Origin: Saksenaea vasiformis B4078
Lineage: Eukaryota > Mucoromycota > Mucoromycetes > Mucorales > Saksenaeaceae
DNA: 64,000 bases
Direction of reading: 5' to 3'
NCBI GenBank assembly: GCA_000697055.1
Contig: JNDT01001850.1
Span: 48,379 to 112,378 of the forward strand
Shown here: in pieces, positions 10,851 to 22,441 of the stretch
Layout of the letters: each line of letters begins with the position of its first letter
How positions within the stretch are numbered: position 1 is the stretch's first letter
The notes under the pieces: generated by a model
Seen by the model: only the letters and a program-made list of their open reading frames with translations
Databases searched by the model: none
Told to the model about the DNA's origin: nothing
Program-made: the position numbers and the translations under genes

Positions 10851-13800
10851 ATGGAAAATAATTTAGCACCAAATGTAAATTTTCCAACATCTAAAGTGAG
10901 CTTGTCTGACATCTTTCGTTCAGCTTGACACATTTTTAGCGTATGATATTTTCAACCGATGCACAAGAGGGCTTCACTTTGATGGGCTCACTGCCGAGCA
11001 CCCAGCAATGAAGATTAAACCGGGGAAAGAAAATATTGTAAGGCTTATCTACAAATATCCTTCTGAAAAGCCGTTTGTGGAAGAGGTATGCACGAAAACC
11101 ATCGAGACGAGCAATCCCATGGATGAACTCCTGCTTGATGAAAACTTCCGCGGTTCGCCATCCGAAATATTGGAATACAACCTGGCTGCTGACATAAGTT
11201 GCAGCTCACATAAACGGAATAAAAATCCCTCCGGGACTAATGCAATCGAATACATGGTCTCCTACATTTCTTGGGGAGAAGTAATGATCCGCGAAGTGTC
11301 AATGACTACTCATTTAGTAGTATTCTTCTAGGTGCGTTTGTCTGTCGAGATTGTCAAACCGACAACAGCTTTCAAAGAGGCCATACACGTTGCTTTGAAG
11401 GAGGAGGACGTGGGCAAGAAATATGAATTGCTACAAATTGTGTTTCAACGATTTGGATATTACTATCCATCAAAGATCTTGCTCGGTACTCTGGTTGTAG
11501 ATGCGTAGCACAAACTAATATTTTTCCTGATTTAGGTGGTCTACTTGCTTGTAAACGAAAGAGTTCAATGATCCAGGTCGGAGGCGAGAGTGAGGTAAAA
11601 ACATTCCAGTGCGGCGACGTAGCGGAAAGTGTCACAAGCGCAATCAAAACTCACCAGTACTGGGAAGTAATAGGTAATTTTCACCCCATATCTATTGTAG
11701 TCGTTTGATAACCTCGTAATAGGTGGTGATTCCGGGGTATTTTACGTGGGCGGCCTAGAAAGCTGGAAAGAAACCACCAAGTCCAGACCAGCAATTATTC
11801 GATTGAAGGATTTGAAGCCAATGTATAACATACTTGGGGATGACGACCGAGTTCAAGTGGAGGAGGTTTACCGTATCGCATCTTCCAGGCCCTTTGTTGG
11901 ACAGCCAGTGGAAGAAACCTATATCGAACTTGCCAAATCATGCATGAAAGAGAGTGAAGGTATGCGAGGCAAGCTTGGAGATGCGAATGCTTTATATCCG
12001 AGACCTAAATCGAACAACTGCAGACCAAGAAAGAGCGAGTGATCCTGGGCACGAGACTGGGCTGGACGACTCTAACGGAGGCGTCTTAGGCGACGTGAAT
12101 ACTGATATCAATATCGATTTCAGCGATTTCATCGGCACAAACTCAGAACAAGAAATCGTTAGTCAGGAAAACGGCAGTACACAAAACGGGTCTGAGAAAA
12201 TATACAATCATGAAATCAGCGAGCGCATTCACTGCAACGGGAACAGTAACCAGTACGAAAAAGTGGTCGATCAAAATGACCAGCAGGAGCAGTTCAAGCT
12301 GGGTGAGAAATACTATCTAGGGGAAGACGGGATTATAGACTATGGCAAAGCTATTGAATGGTACGAAAAAGCAGCGAATCAAGGAAATGAACATGCGCAA
12401 ATCAGACTTGGTGATATCAACTATTACGGATATGGGACGAAGATAGATTATGGCAAAGCAATTGAATGGTATGAAAAAGCGGCGAAACAAGGAAGTCAAG
12501 ATGCGCGAATCAAACTTGTTACTATATATTACGACGGGCATGGAGAGGACAAAGACCTGACTAACGCAATTAAGTGGTGCGAAAAAGCGGCAGATCAAGG
12601 AAAACAAAACGCGCAACACATCCTCAGAGATATTTACAGATACGAAAAGGAAGACATAGACAAAGCAGTTGAGTGCTATAAAAAAGCAGCGGATCAAGGA
12701 AATGAATATGCGCAAATAAAGCTTGGAGATATGTACAGAGATGAAGATGGAGTGAAAAAAGATATCAACAAGGCAATTGAATTGTACCACAAAGCGACAG
12801 ATCAAGGAAATGCATATGCGCGAATCAAACTCGGAGATCTTTATAGAGATGGGCATGAAGTGAAAAAAGACATCAACAAGGCAATTGAACTCTACGAAAA
12901 GGCAGCGAACCAAGGACACTATGATGCACAATGGAGACTTGCAGATGCGTCGTTCAGACTTGGCGATATGTACAGATACGGAAATGGGGTGAAAAAAGAT
13001 CTCAACAAAGCGATCGAATGGTACCAAAAAGCAAAAGATCAAGGAAACAAGGATACGTCTTACAAAATTTTCGACACGCGGTGGAAACTTCGAGATGAGC
13101 AAATCAAACTTGGAGATATGTACAGACATGGACATGGAGTGAAAAACGATATCAACGAGGCAATTGAATGGTATAAAAAAGCGGCAGACGAAGGATACTA
13201 TGAGGCACAATGGAAACTTGAAGAGGCGCAAACCAAGCTTGGGGATATGTATAGAGATGGTAATGGAGTGAAGAAAGATATGAACAAGGCGATTGAATGC
13301 TATAAAAGAATGGCAGATCAAGGAAACTTGAATGCGCTACAGAGACTTGGAGCTGCGCAAAGCATGTTGGGAGATATGTACGAATATGGTGATGGAGTGA
13401 AGAAAAGTATGGACAAAGCAATTGAATGCTACGAAGAAGCAGGACGTTCAGGGAATCAATATGCTCGGCGGAGGCTCGAAGATGCCCAAATCAGACTTGG
13501 AGATATGTGCAGAAATGGAGATGGAATGGAAAAAGATCTCAACAAAGCAGTTGAGTGGTACCAAAGAGCAGCGGAGGATGGAAATGAACACGCTCAACGC
13601 AGACTTGAAGATGTCCAAACCAGACTTGGAGATATGTACAGAAATGGAAATGGTGTGAAGAAAGACATTAGCAAAGCAGTTAAATTCTACAAAAGTTCGG
13701 CGGAGCAAGGAAACGAAGATGCTCAATGGAGACTTGAAGAGGCGCAAAACCGGCTTGGAGATATGTATAGAGATGGAGACGGAACGGAAAAAGATCTTGC

Positions 13801-14704
13801 CAAAGCAATTGAATGTTACAAAAAGGCAGTGGATTATGGAAGTTGGATTGCACAATGGAAACTCGAAGATGCGCAAACCAAGATTGGAGATACGTACAGA
13901 GATGGCGACGGAGTGACAAAAGACATAAGCAAGGCAATTGAATGGTACGAGAAAGCGGCGTATCGAGGAAACTGGGATGCGCGACAGAGACTTGCAGGTG
14001 TACAAACCGAACTGGGAGATATGTACAGAAATGGAGATGGAGTGATGCAAGATATCATCAAGGCGATTGGATGGTACGAAAAAGCGGCAGACAAAGGAAA
14101 TTGGAATGCGCAATGCAAACTTGAAGATGCGCAGATCGAACTTGGTGATATGTACTATTGCGAACATGGGGTGAACAGAGACATTGACAAGGCGGTTGAA
14201 TGGTATGAAAAAGCGGCGAATAAAGGAAATGAAGATGCGCGAATCAAACTTGGTGATATATGTCATTACGACAAGAAAGACATGAACAAAGCAATTGAAT
14301 GGTACGAGAAAGCGGCGAATCAAGGAAATGAAGACGTGGGAATCAAGCTTGGTGATATGTATTATTGTGGTTATGGGGTGCTGAAACACATGAACAAAGC
14401 AATTGGATGGTACGAAAGAGTGGGAAATGAAGGAAATAGAGGAATACAGATTCAACTTGGGGATATTTATAGATACCAAAAGAAAGACATGGAAAAAGCA
14501 ACGGCATGGTACCAAAAAGCCGCGGATAAAGGAGATAAACATGCTCGACGGAGACTTGAGGATGCCCATATCAGGCTCGGAGATATGTACAAAAATGGAG
14601 ATGGAGTGAAGAAAGACATCAACAAAGCAATTAAGTGGTATCAAAAAGCGGCGAACGAAGGAAGTGAAGATGCTCAACAAAGACTTGAAGATGTCCAGAT
14701 GTGA
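10851..14704 (+). CDS. MACPF-like domain / Sel1-repeat fusion protein, copy 1 (intact)
   Basis: Exons 10851-10874, 10924-11280, 11332-11485, 11536-11673, 11723-11959 and 12024-14704 sum to 3591 nt, or 1196 aa. The N-terminal ~300 aa resemble proteins of early-diverging fungi related to the membrane-attack-complex/perforin fold: FGYYYPSKILLGG, then a tryptophan-containing VGGLESWKETTKSRPAII segment leading to DLKPMYNIL. This assignment is tentative. An acidic linker leads into about 20 Sel1-like repeats with a core of the type KAIEWYEKAANQGN...LGDMYRDGDGVKKD, in units of 33, 36 and 43 residues, an alpha-solenoid usually used for protein binding. The last intron (11960-12023, 64 nt) is required to keep frame. 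Decayed repeat sequence continues beyond the TGA to about 14940, so the ancestral protein was probably longer. No signal peptide is visible. Target and function are unknown. Confidence 0.75.
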
Positions 14705-14945
14705 CTAGGACGTATGTACAGAGGTAGACATGGAGTGAAAAAACTATTTCAATAAAGCAATTGAATGCTGCAAAAATGCTGCGTATAATGAAATATAGAC
14801 GTGCAAATTAGAGTTAACGAGAGTCACAGAGAAACTAGGAAAGGTATCAAGCAAGCAATTGAGTGGCACAAAAAGGCGAAGGATAACGGTGGTTGTATTG
14901 GGGGATACCATCTCGATGATCTACAGAAAGACGGATGGACAGTTT
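14705..14945 (+). pseudogene. Decayed 3' end of Sel1 fusion copy 1
   Basis: After the stop at 14704 the DNA still encodes Sel1-like pieces (LGRMYRGRHGVKK, KAIECC-type) broken by stops and frame changes. It ends in a DLQKDGWT-like segment also seen, likewise out of frame, after copy 2. The shared end suggests both copies derive from a longer parent. Confidence 0.6.
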
Positions 14946-15521
14946 GATCTTTACACAGCTTTCCCTTTATCCGTGACTAGAAAACACTTGCGGCACAGGA
15001 ATTATAGTTCAAATAAAAGTGCATTCACACTCTTGTAGCCCGCTAAAGCGAAATTATAACTGCATGGGCTGACAATATTTCATGAAAAGGATAGAGCTGT
15101 TCAAGCGGAATCTTGATTAAATGATCCGTGGTGTTCTGTTTTAATTGCTGCTATTTAAATATCGGTTCAGGCACTGAAGAATAATTGATAGTCATAGGAG
15201 ACTTCCGTTGCAAATCCAGTGTGGCTGCCAAACTGCTTTAAACGCAGTCATATTTCCTTCTGGTACATTGGCCGCTTTCTTTTCGCTGTTGTGAGTCATC
15301 TTCCTTTCGCTCCTTCCATGAACCACCTTTCTTTTGCTCGAAATGACTTTGACCTCAAAGTATTGCCGCTATTGCCGACATCAATCAAGTCAAATATGTG
15401 TCAAAAATCCCTTATTCACGAATTTGGCAGCCACTGATCTCCAGGAACACTCCTGGTTGGATTGGTCTCATTCACATATGCAAAAGGCAAGAACAAGAGT
15501 AAATGTGTTGAAACGTACTGA
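14946..15521. other. Spacer between the Sel1 fusion copies, part 1
   Basis: No gene supported. The open frames 15219-15437 and 15334-15540 overlap each other and lack family features. Confidence 0.5.
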
Positions 15522-15697
15522 TACGGTGGTCCCTCGATAATTTCACCCTCGATTGTTTTCAACCCTCAGTGTTTTCAACGTTTCGGAAAAACTGGAGAAG
15601 CATCTGCACCCTAAATCATTCCATACAATTTCAACTCTCAATAGTTTCAACCAGATGCCTGTACTTTGACGGTTGAAATTATTGGGGGACCACTGTA
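15522..15697. mobile_element. MITE with mariner/pogo-type terminal inverted repeats
   Basis: A 172-bp element (15524-15695) flanked on both sides by the dinucleotide TA, the target-site duplication of Tc1/mariner/pogo elements. The left end CGGTGGTCCCTCGATAATTT matches the complement of the right end, CAGTGGTCCCCCAATAATTT, over about 25 bp with a few mismatches. The interior contains further TTTCAACC motifs and no coding sequence, so it is a non-autonomous element. Confidence 0.8.
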
Positions 15698-16650
15698 TCA
15701 CCGACCACTTATAATTAGCTGCGTGTACCTACATTTTGAAACTGATAATAACGCTGCTGTTGTCTACCACAACCGTGAAAATGGTTATGTCAATGGCGAA
15801 AGGGTAGACCTTTCGCCAGTCAACGGTGAAAACGGGTCTACAATCAACTATTCCCAACGAACGATCGGCTTCCCTCCATCGCTGTCATTGTCTCCATCCT
15901 CTATGCAAGTCCCAGAGCCATCGTCAGCGACAACAGCTCTGTCGTGGCTGAGATATCGCTGTGTCAATAGTATACTCGAATCTCCGAGCATAAAATGCAG
16001 TCGTAGCCAGTAATTAGTTCTTGGTCTACTTTCTACCGAAATAGACGGCACCCTCCGTCTCACTGCACTTATCAGTTCCAGTCACAACACAGCGATTTCA
16101 TCCGCGTCGCAATTATCGGCTGTGGATCCTATCCCGACGAGCTTCGATTCCATGATCAAGCGAAATCTAGATGAAGTCGATGGTGTGATTTGATCTTACA
16201 ACCAAAAAATGGAAGAATTGCGAAAAAAAAAAGGAAAACCTTGAACAATTTAATGTACTGTTGATTATCTTAAGTAAATAAATGCCTTGGCCATTTGGAA
16301 AGCACGAAAATGTCTTGATGTTGAAATGACTCATTGCATCAGTGGCAGTTTCGCTACGTCTTATCACACGGCATAGAAATGTTTCATGATGAGCTCATAC
16401 GAGAATCATCCGTAATTAAGGAGACGCATGAATTATGTCTTTATTCTTTGGCTCTGTTTTCTTTCTAACATCCCCGATAAGGATGTCAATGCATTACACC
16501 TGCAAGACTATTCATATTTTCTGCCTCTTGTTTAGGCTGCATGACCTCTGTCCCGAACCGTCTTGGCCGTGTGTGCAACTTATGTTCACCCACTTAAGTA
16601 AGTAAACGTTATCATACTCAGCATCACTGATTTTTTTTTTTCGTGATAGA
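15698..16650. other. Spacer between the Sel1 fusion copies, part 2
   Basis: No convincing gene. Open frame 15666-16013 starts inside the MITE end and has no domain. The rest is short frames and AT-rich sequence. Confidence 0.5.
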
Positions 16651-16990
16651 TCGCCAAACGCTAGATTGCTTCAAGTCCTCTGCAGACTGTCCAACAATTC
16701 GGCCGCTTCCAGAAGCCGACCACCTCCCTCCACCCATCCCCCACCGCTTCAGTGCGGGGTTGGATCCCCGTGTTAGCATCTTTCATTTACTAACCATGAG
16801 TTATTTTTACGCTGCTCGAATGAATTTTGCGTCCACTGGAGATTCTAGGTTCACGTAAGTTGATTAATCTTCTGACGTAGAACTGATGTACTAATGACCG
16901 CATGTTCAATCCTTCTTTAGAGCAAACGAGGCTCTTCAGAGGCGCAAGGTTTTATTTAGAGTAACGTGAAAAATGATTCAATAAACAGTG
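16651..16990 (+). repeat. Degenerate dispersed repeat, copy A
   Basis: Contains CTTCAAGTCCTCTGCAGA, then CCATGAGTTATTTT, then AATTTTGCGTCC, a possible small GT-AG intron (16856-16920), and ends TTATTTAGAGTA...TTCAATAAAC. Parts recur at about 31725-31925 (+) and 63420-63650 (-). It could be a decayed gene or transposon fragment; I cannot name the family. Confidence 0.5.
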
Positions 16991-17302
16991 TTATTACCGC
17001 ATGAAACATGGTCCCGTCTTACTATGCACCTCCACAATATTACATATGAAGACGTGCGCAGAAACCGCTAAATACACCATCAAGCGTCAATAGTCCTTGA
17101 ACATGGTCATTGATTAGCTGTTGTAGGCATGGTTTACACAAATATGAGGTTAAAGGAGTAAAGTGACCTTTATGTTATGTTTTCCTTTGGCGTTGGGCTT
17201 GGCATGACCTTGCTCCATTTAATCGGCGCCATTCCGAAGTTGATAAAAGCACAGCAGATTCTTACAGCACGTCTGTCTTTGTTTTCTGTGGTTTCTCACA
17301 GC
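16991..17302 (+). promoter_or_regulatory. Duplicated upstream region of Sel1 fusion copy 2
   Basis: Counterpart of 10526-10850, with the same blocks (TTTTCCTTTGGCGTTGG, GGCGCCATTCCGAA, AGCAGATTCT) at similar distance from the ATG. The duplicated unit therefore begins near 16985. Confidence 0.6.
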
Positions 17303-18771
17303 ATGGAAAATAATTCACCTAATGTAAATTAGACATACCTGCACGCGCTTATCTGACGCTCTTCGTAAGCTCGACACATTTTTAGTGTATGATGTTTTCA
17401 ATCGATGCACAAGAGGGCTTCACTTCGATGGGCGCACAGCCGAGTACCCCGCAATGAAAATTAAACCTGGGAGGGAAAATATTCTAAGGCTCATCCACAA
17501 ACATCCTTCTGACAAGTCGTTTATGGAAGAGACGCGCACAAAAACCATTGAAACGAGCAATCCAATGGATGAGCTACTGCTTGACGGGAGCTTCCGCAAT
17601 TTGCCATCCGAAACGTTGGCCTACAACCTTGCCGCAGCCAAAAAGTGCGCGTCGCGTAGAAGTAACCAAGATCCCTCCAAAAATAATACAGTCGAATACA
17701 TGGTCTCTTACATCTCTTGGGGAGAAGTAAGAATCCGAGAAGCGTTTACGAATTGTTCGTTTAATAAACTTCTGCTAGGTACATCTGTCTCCAGAAGTTG
17801 TCAAAACAACTACTGCTTTCAAGGAAGATGTGCATGTTGCTTTGAAGGAGGAGAAAATGGGCAAGCAATATGAAGCACTACAAACTGTGTTTGGACGATT
17901 TGGATATTACTACCCATCAAAGATCTTACTTGGTACTCTGGTCCATAGATCCGTAGCATAAGCTAACAGTTTCTGATTTAGGCGGTCTAATTGTTTGTAA
18001 AAAGGAGAGTTCGATGATACAGGGCGAAAGTCAGAGCAGGCATAAAATGATCCAGTGCGACGACGTAGCGGAAAGCATTACAAGTGCAATAAAAAATCAC
18101 CAGTACTGGGAAGTAATAGGTAATTCTCATCCTATATCTGTCACAGTCGCTGGAGGCAACTAATAGGGGGACATCCCGCCTTATTTTTTGCGGATGGGCT
18201 GGAAAGCTGGAAAGAAACCACCAAGTCCAAACCAGCAATTATCCAATGTAAAGATTTGGAGCCAATGTACAACATACTTGAGGGCGATGATCGGTTTCAA
18301 GTGGAAGAGGTTTACCGCATTGCAACTTTCGAACCTTTTTTTGGTCTACCAGTAGAAAACATCTACAACAATATTGCCGAACTATGCCAGGAAAAGAATG
18401 AAGGTGTGCGAGGGAGACTTGAAGATGCGAACGTTGCTAGCCGAGATCTAGATCGAATAACAACAGTCCAAGGAGGAACAGGGAATAATGAAAAAGAAAA
18501 TTCGCAGCTTGTTCCTGACAAAGACCCATTCAGAGACGAGAACATCGACAATGATATCGATGTCAACGATACGAATTCGGAAAAAGAAGTCATTAGCCAG
18601 GAACAGGGTGTTACACGAAAACGCTCCGACGAAGAGACCGAAATCCCGACCACCGAACCATGGAAGAAAAGAAAACGTTTTGAAGAAATAGACATTCATG
18701 ACAACAGTATGGACATGCACTACGAAAATGAGGACCACCAAAGCGACGAACTGGGACAGTTCAATCTGTGA
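17303..18771 (+). pseudogene. Sel1 fusion copy 2, N-terminal MACPF-like part, cut off by a frameshift
   Basis: Exons 17303-17323, 17370-17726, 17779-17932, 17982-18119 and 18167-18771. Internal exons of 357, 154 and 138 nt are identical in length to copy 1. The product would be about 424 aa, or 403 aa if the 63-nt intron at 18404-18466 is removed (in-frame either way). The domain is well kept (FGYYYPSKILLGG, DLEPMYNIL), and the acidic linker is longer, with a Lys/Arg-rich patch (EPWKKRKRFEE) that could be a nuclear signal. The frame stops at 18771, two bases short compared with copy 1, which reads on into the Sel1 array at this point. The N-terminal part could still be made as a truncated protein. 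Confidence 0.7.
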
Positions 18772-20737
18772 GAAATACTATTGTGGGAAATACTATTGTG
18801 GTATAGACCCGAATACAGGCATCTCAATGGAACAGTACGAGAAAGTGCCAAATCAAAGAAATCAAGCTGCGCAACAACCCTTCGGAAATATTTACAAGTA
18901 TGAAGAGACAGGTATCGCTAAAGCAATTGAAGGGTATCAAAAAGCGAAGGATCAAGGAAATGAATATGAGCATCCCAAGCTCGGAAATATGTACACCAAT
19001 AGATATGGAGTGGAAGAAAGAAACAGCAAGGTAATTGAACGGTATAAAAAATTGGGAGACCCAAGAAAGTGCTACGATCAACGAAATCATAAAGATGCGC
19101 TGATCACACTAGGAGATATGTACAGAGATGGAAATGGATTAGAAAAAGATATGAACAGCGCAATCGAATGCTATAGAAAAGTAGCGCGTAAAGGGAACTT
19201 GATTGCGCGAGTGAGACTTGAATATGCACAAATATCTCTTGGAGATATGTACAGAGATGGAGATGGAGTGGAAAAAGATATCACCAAAGCAGTTGAATGC
19301 TATAAAAAATTGGCGGATCGAGGAAATGAAGATGCTCAATGGAGACTTGAAGATGCACAAAACAAACTTGGTGATATATATAGAGATGGGGACGGATTGG
19401 AGAAAGATCTTACCAAAGCAATTGAATGTTACATAAAAGCGGTGAATTACGGAAGTTGGATTGCGCAATGGAAACTTGAAGAAGCGCGAACCAAACTTGG
19501 AGATATGTACAGAGATGGTGACGGAGTGACAAAAGATCTTTTCAAGGCAGTTGAATGGTACGAGAAAGCGGCATGTCAAGGAAACTGGGATGCGCGACAG
19601 AGACTTGCAGGTGTACAAACCAAGCTGGGAGATATGTATAGAAATGGAGATGGAGTGATGCAAGATATCATCAAGGCGATTGGATGGTACGAAAAAGCGG
19701 CAGAAAAAGGATATTGGGATGCGCAGTGCAAACTTGAAGATACACAGCTCGAACTTGGTGACATGTACTATTTTGAACTTGGGGTGAAAAAAGATATCAG
19801 TAAGGCAATTGAATGGTACGAAAAGGCGGCGAACCAAGGAAATGCAGATGCGCGAATCAAACTCGGTAATGTGTATAGATATGAAGAGGGGGACATCGAC
19901 AAAGCAGTTGAATGGTACGAAAAAGCGGCAAACCAAGGAAATGAAGATGCACGAATCAACCTTGGTGATATATGCAGACATGAAAAGAGAGACATCGAGA
20001 AAGCGATTGAATGGTACCAAAAGGGGGCGGATCAAGGAAATAAAGATGTGCAAATCAAACTTGGTGATGTGTACAGATATGAAAGGAGAAACGTGGATAA
20101 AGCAGTTGAATGGTACGAAAAAGCGGCAAATCAAGGAAATGGATATGCCCAAGTCATACTTGGTGATATATACAAATACGAAAAGAGAGACATCGACAAG
20201 GCAATTGAATGGTACGAAAGAGCGGCGGATCAAGAGAAAATATCTGGGCAAGAGGAACTTGGAGATATTTATAGAGATGAAAAGGAAGACACCGACAAAG
20301 CACTTGATTGGTACCAAAAGGCGGCTGATAAAGGGGCTCGGGGTGTGCAACTCAATCTATGGGGTGTGCAACTCAATCTATGGGTTGTGCAACGCCAGAT
20401 TGGGGATATTTACAGGTATGAAAAGAAAGACATCGACAAAGCAATCGAATGGTACCAAAAAGCGGCGAATCAAGGAAATGACGGTGTGCAAATCAAGCTT
20501 GGGGATATTTACAAAGATGAAAAGAAAGACATCGACAAAGCAGTTGAATGGTACCAAAAAGCGGCGAATCAAGGAAGTTGGTATGCGAAAATCAAGCTTG
20601 GAGATATTTACAGAGATGAAAAGAAAGACATCGACAAAGCAGTTGAATGGTACCAAAAAGCGGCGGATCAAGGAAGTTGGTATGCGAAAATCAAGCTTGG
20701 AGATATTTACAGAGATGAAAAGAAAGATATCAACTAA
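18772..20737 (+). pseudogene. Sel1 fusion copy 2, Sel1-repeat array, out of frame with its N-terminal part
   Basis: An open array of about 17 Sel1-like repeats (units of 33, 36 and 43 aa) lying one frame away from the preceding domain. Immediately after the frame break is a 15-nt tandem duplication (AAATACTATTGTGGG-type, 18775-18804) absent from copy 1. The last units are 99-bp repeats: 20528-20626 and 20627-20725 differ at one base, so they arose very recently. The frame ends at TAA where the repeat pattern predicts a Lys codon, and decayed sequence continues to about 20824. Without an unrecognised intron this array cannot be joined to the N-terminal part. Confidence 0.65.
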
Positions 20738-20824
20738 GCGATTGGCGTGTACAAAAAGCCGGCGAATCGAGGAAATTGTATTGCGAGAGTGCGACTCCGT
20801 CGATCTACAGAAAGATGGATGGAC

Positions 20825-22441
20825 CTCTCAATAAACCAACATCTTGTTTCTGTCTCTGTACACTTGATGTCATTTGTCTTCTTCACTGCTGTGAATAGAA
20901 ACTATAAATCACTCTGCATCTATCGCACGATTCCATTGAGATATTCTGGATAATCTCTGTCATCATCTACTCCCACGTTTGCCTATCTTCTGGCCTTCAT
21001 AATTAGAAAGAAAGCGCTGTCCAAGAACGCCAGCTCTTCTTATCATGCACCTAAGTGCAGTAACCTGGAAATTTTAACATAATGATCATGAAACCACGAA
21101 TGCTTTCGAGACAACGTGGTTTCAGAAGAATAATACCACTGCTCTGGATTGGTTGCTCTTCTCTGGCTTCCGAACTGTTGAAGGTGTGGTCCTCTTAAAG
21201 CACCGCCTCCGCACATACCATTTTTCCCTTTAAGGTCATTGGAGACTTTTTACTTTTCGATCAGTGGACAAGCCCGATGGAAACAGTGGTACAACATTTC
21301 TATGCGTTTCAAGTGCATAGTTTCTTTTCCATCGTCTATAAAGGAAATATAGTAGAGAGCAAGTGACGTCGGCGGCATGACAACGAGAGGCCGTGCATCA
21401 CCGGTTACTCGCAGACCGATATGTAAGGGTTTCCATAAGGTTCAGTTGGTTGTCGAAACGTCCGCGGATATTTATTTAACAACTTGCCATTAACGATTCT
21501 CTGGTCACGCCCCTACGAGATCAGCGATACTTTATTACGTCCAGAAAAATATGTGTTTTCCAAGTGTGTCGGCGAGTTACAGGTGCGTTGAGAACAGTTA
21601 CATGCAGCTACAACGAATGCCTAAAACTTCCTTCTTTCAATTACTACAACTTTCCAGTGCATCTATGCTACAGTAAAACAAGATATTGACAACACAGCGC
21701 TGCTATTACTATTTTCGTCTGACGCTTCTTGGAAATATTCACTCTCAGAATTCAAGTTTCAGCACTGATAAAAAACCGCATTACACAATACATGATGCAA
21801 TAAACGCTTTCCCTTTTAACATGACTTCCTGGATAGCTGGATATATTAACAACTATCAATGGTCTCATTCGAAAGTTCGGAATATATCTCTTTCCTGGGA
21901 GCATATACGTATAACAATCAGTTGGAGGCACCAGAGACATCTACGCTTTTTTTTTTCTTTCTTTTGATCTGCTGAGATTTAAATATTTCATCGAATGAGC
22001 GCCAAGTCAAGTTTACCGTCTGTCTATCTTTCTCCCGGTTGCTACACAGGATGATCAGGGAATTGTATACATGTTTGGGAATAAATTTTCTTATTTTAGA
22101 ATCTTTATTCTCGACATTACCCGCTTACCTATTTGGAGATGTAACATGGCACTTGTTGCACACTTCGCAGCAGACTGAGAAAGTTGGTGGTTTCATTGGA
22201 CTGCGTTTTCAGCCACTGTAAAACGGCCCGTCTCGTCCCTCCAAGAAGATCCGAAGTCAGCTCCACCATTTTGGGATCCTGCCTTTCTTTCTCTCTTTTT
22301 TCAGCTTTTTCTCCGCAAATACAAGCGACAAAAATAGGAAAAAGTAGACGTCCACGCACTTCAACATAACAGCATTCCTTAAAACAGTCCATACACCTAT
22401 TTCAGTTTCTATTTTTACAACCTCAACTTAAAAACGACCTC
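20825..22441. other. Intergenic, no recognisable gene
   Basis: About 1.6 kb between the Sel1 copy 2 remnant and the LARP1-like gene. Short frames such as 21686-21967 and 22129-22392 show no domain. The final 200 bp are the likely promoter and leader of the LARP1-like gene. Confidence 0.5.

Noticed and set aside
13448..14680. Long antisense open frames opposite the Sel1 arrays (410 codons here, 403 codons at 19139-20350, 334 codons at 12317-13321)
   Set aside because: They mirror the codon pattern of the repeat array (sense Glu/Lys/Ala-rich codons avoid antisense stops). Their translation is a monotonous Phe/Ile/Ser/Val-rich repeat with no domain.
20400..20737. Regular direct repeats considered as a CRISPR array
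   Set aside because: The units are contiguous 99-bp coding repeats without spacers, in frame with Sel1 motifs, in a eukaryotic genome.
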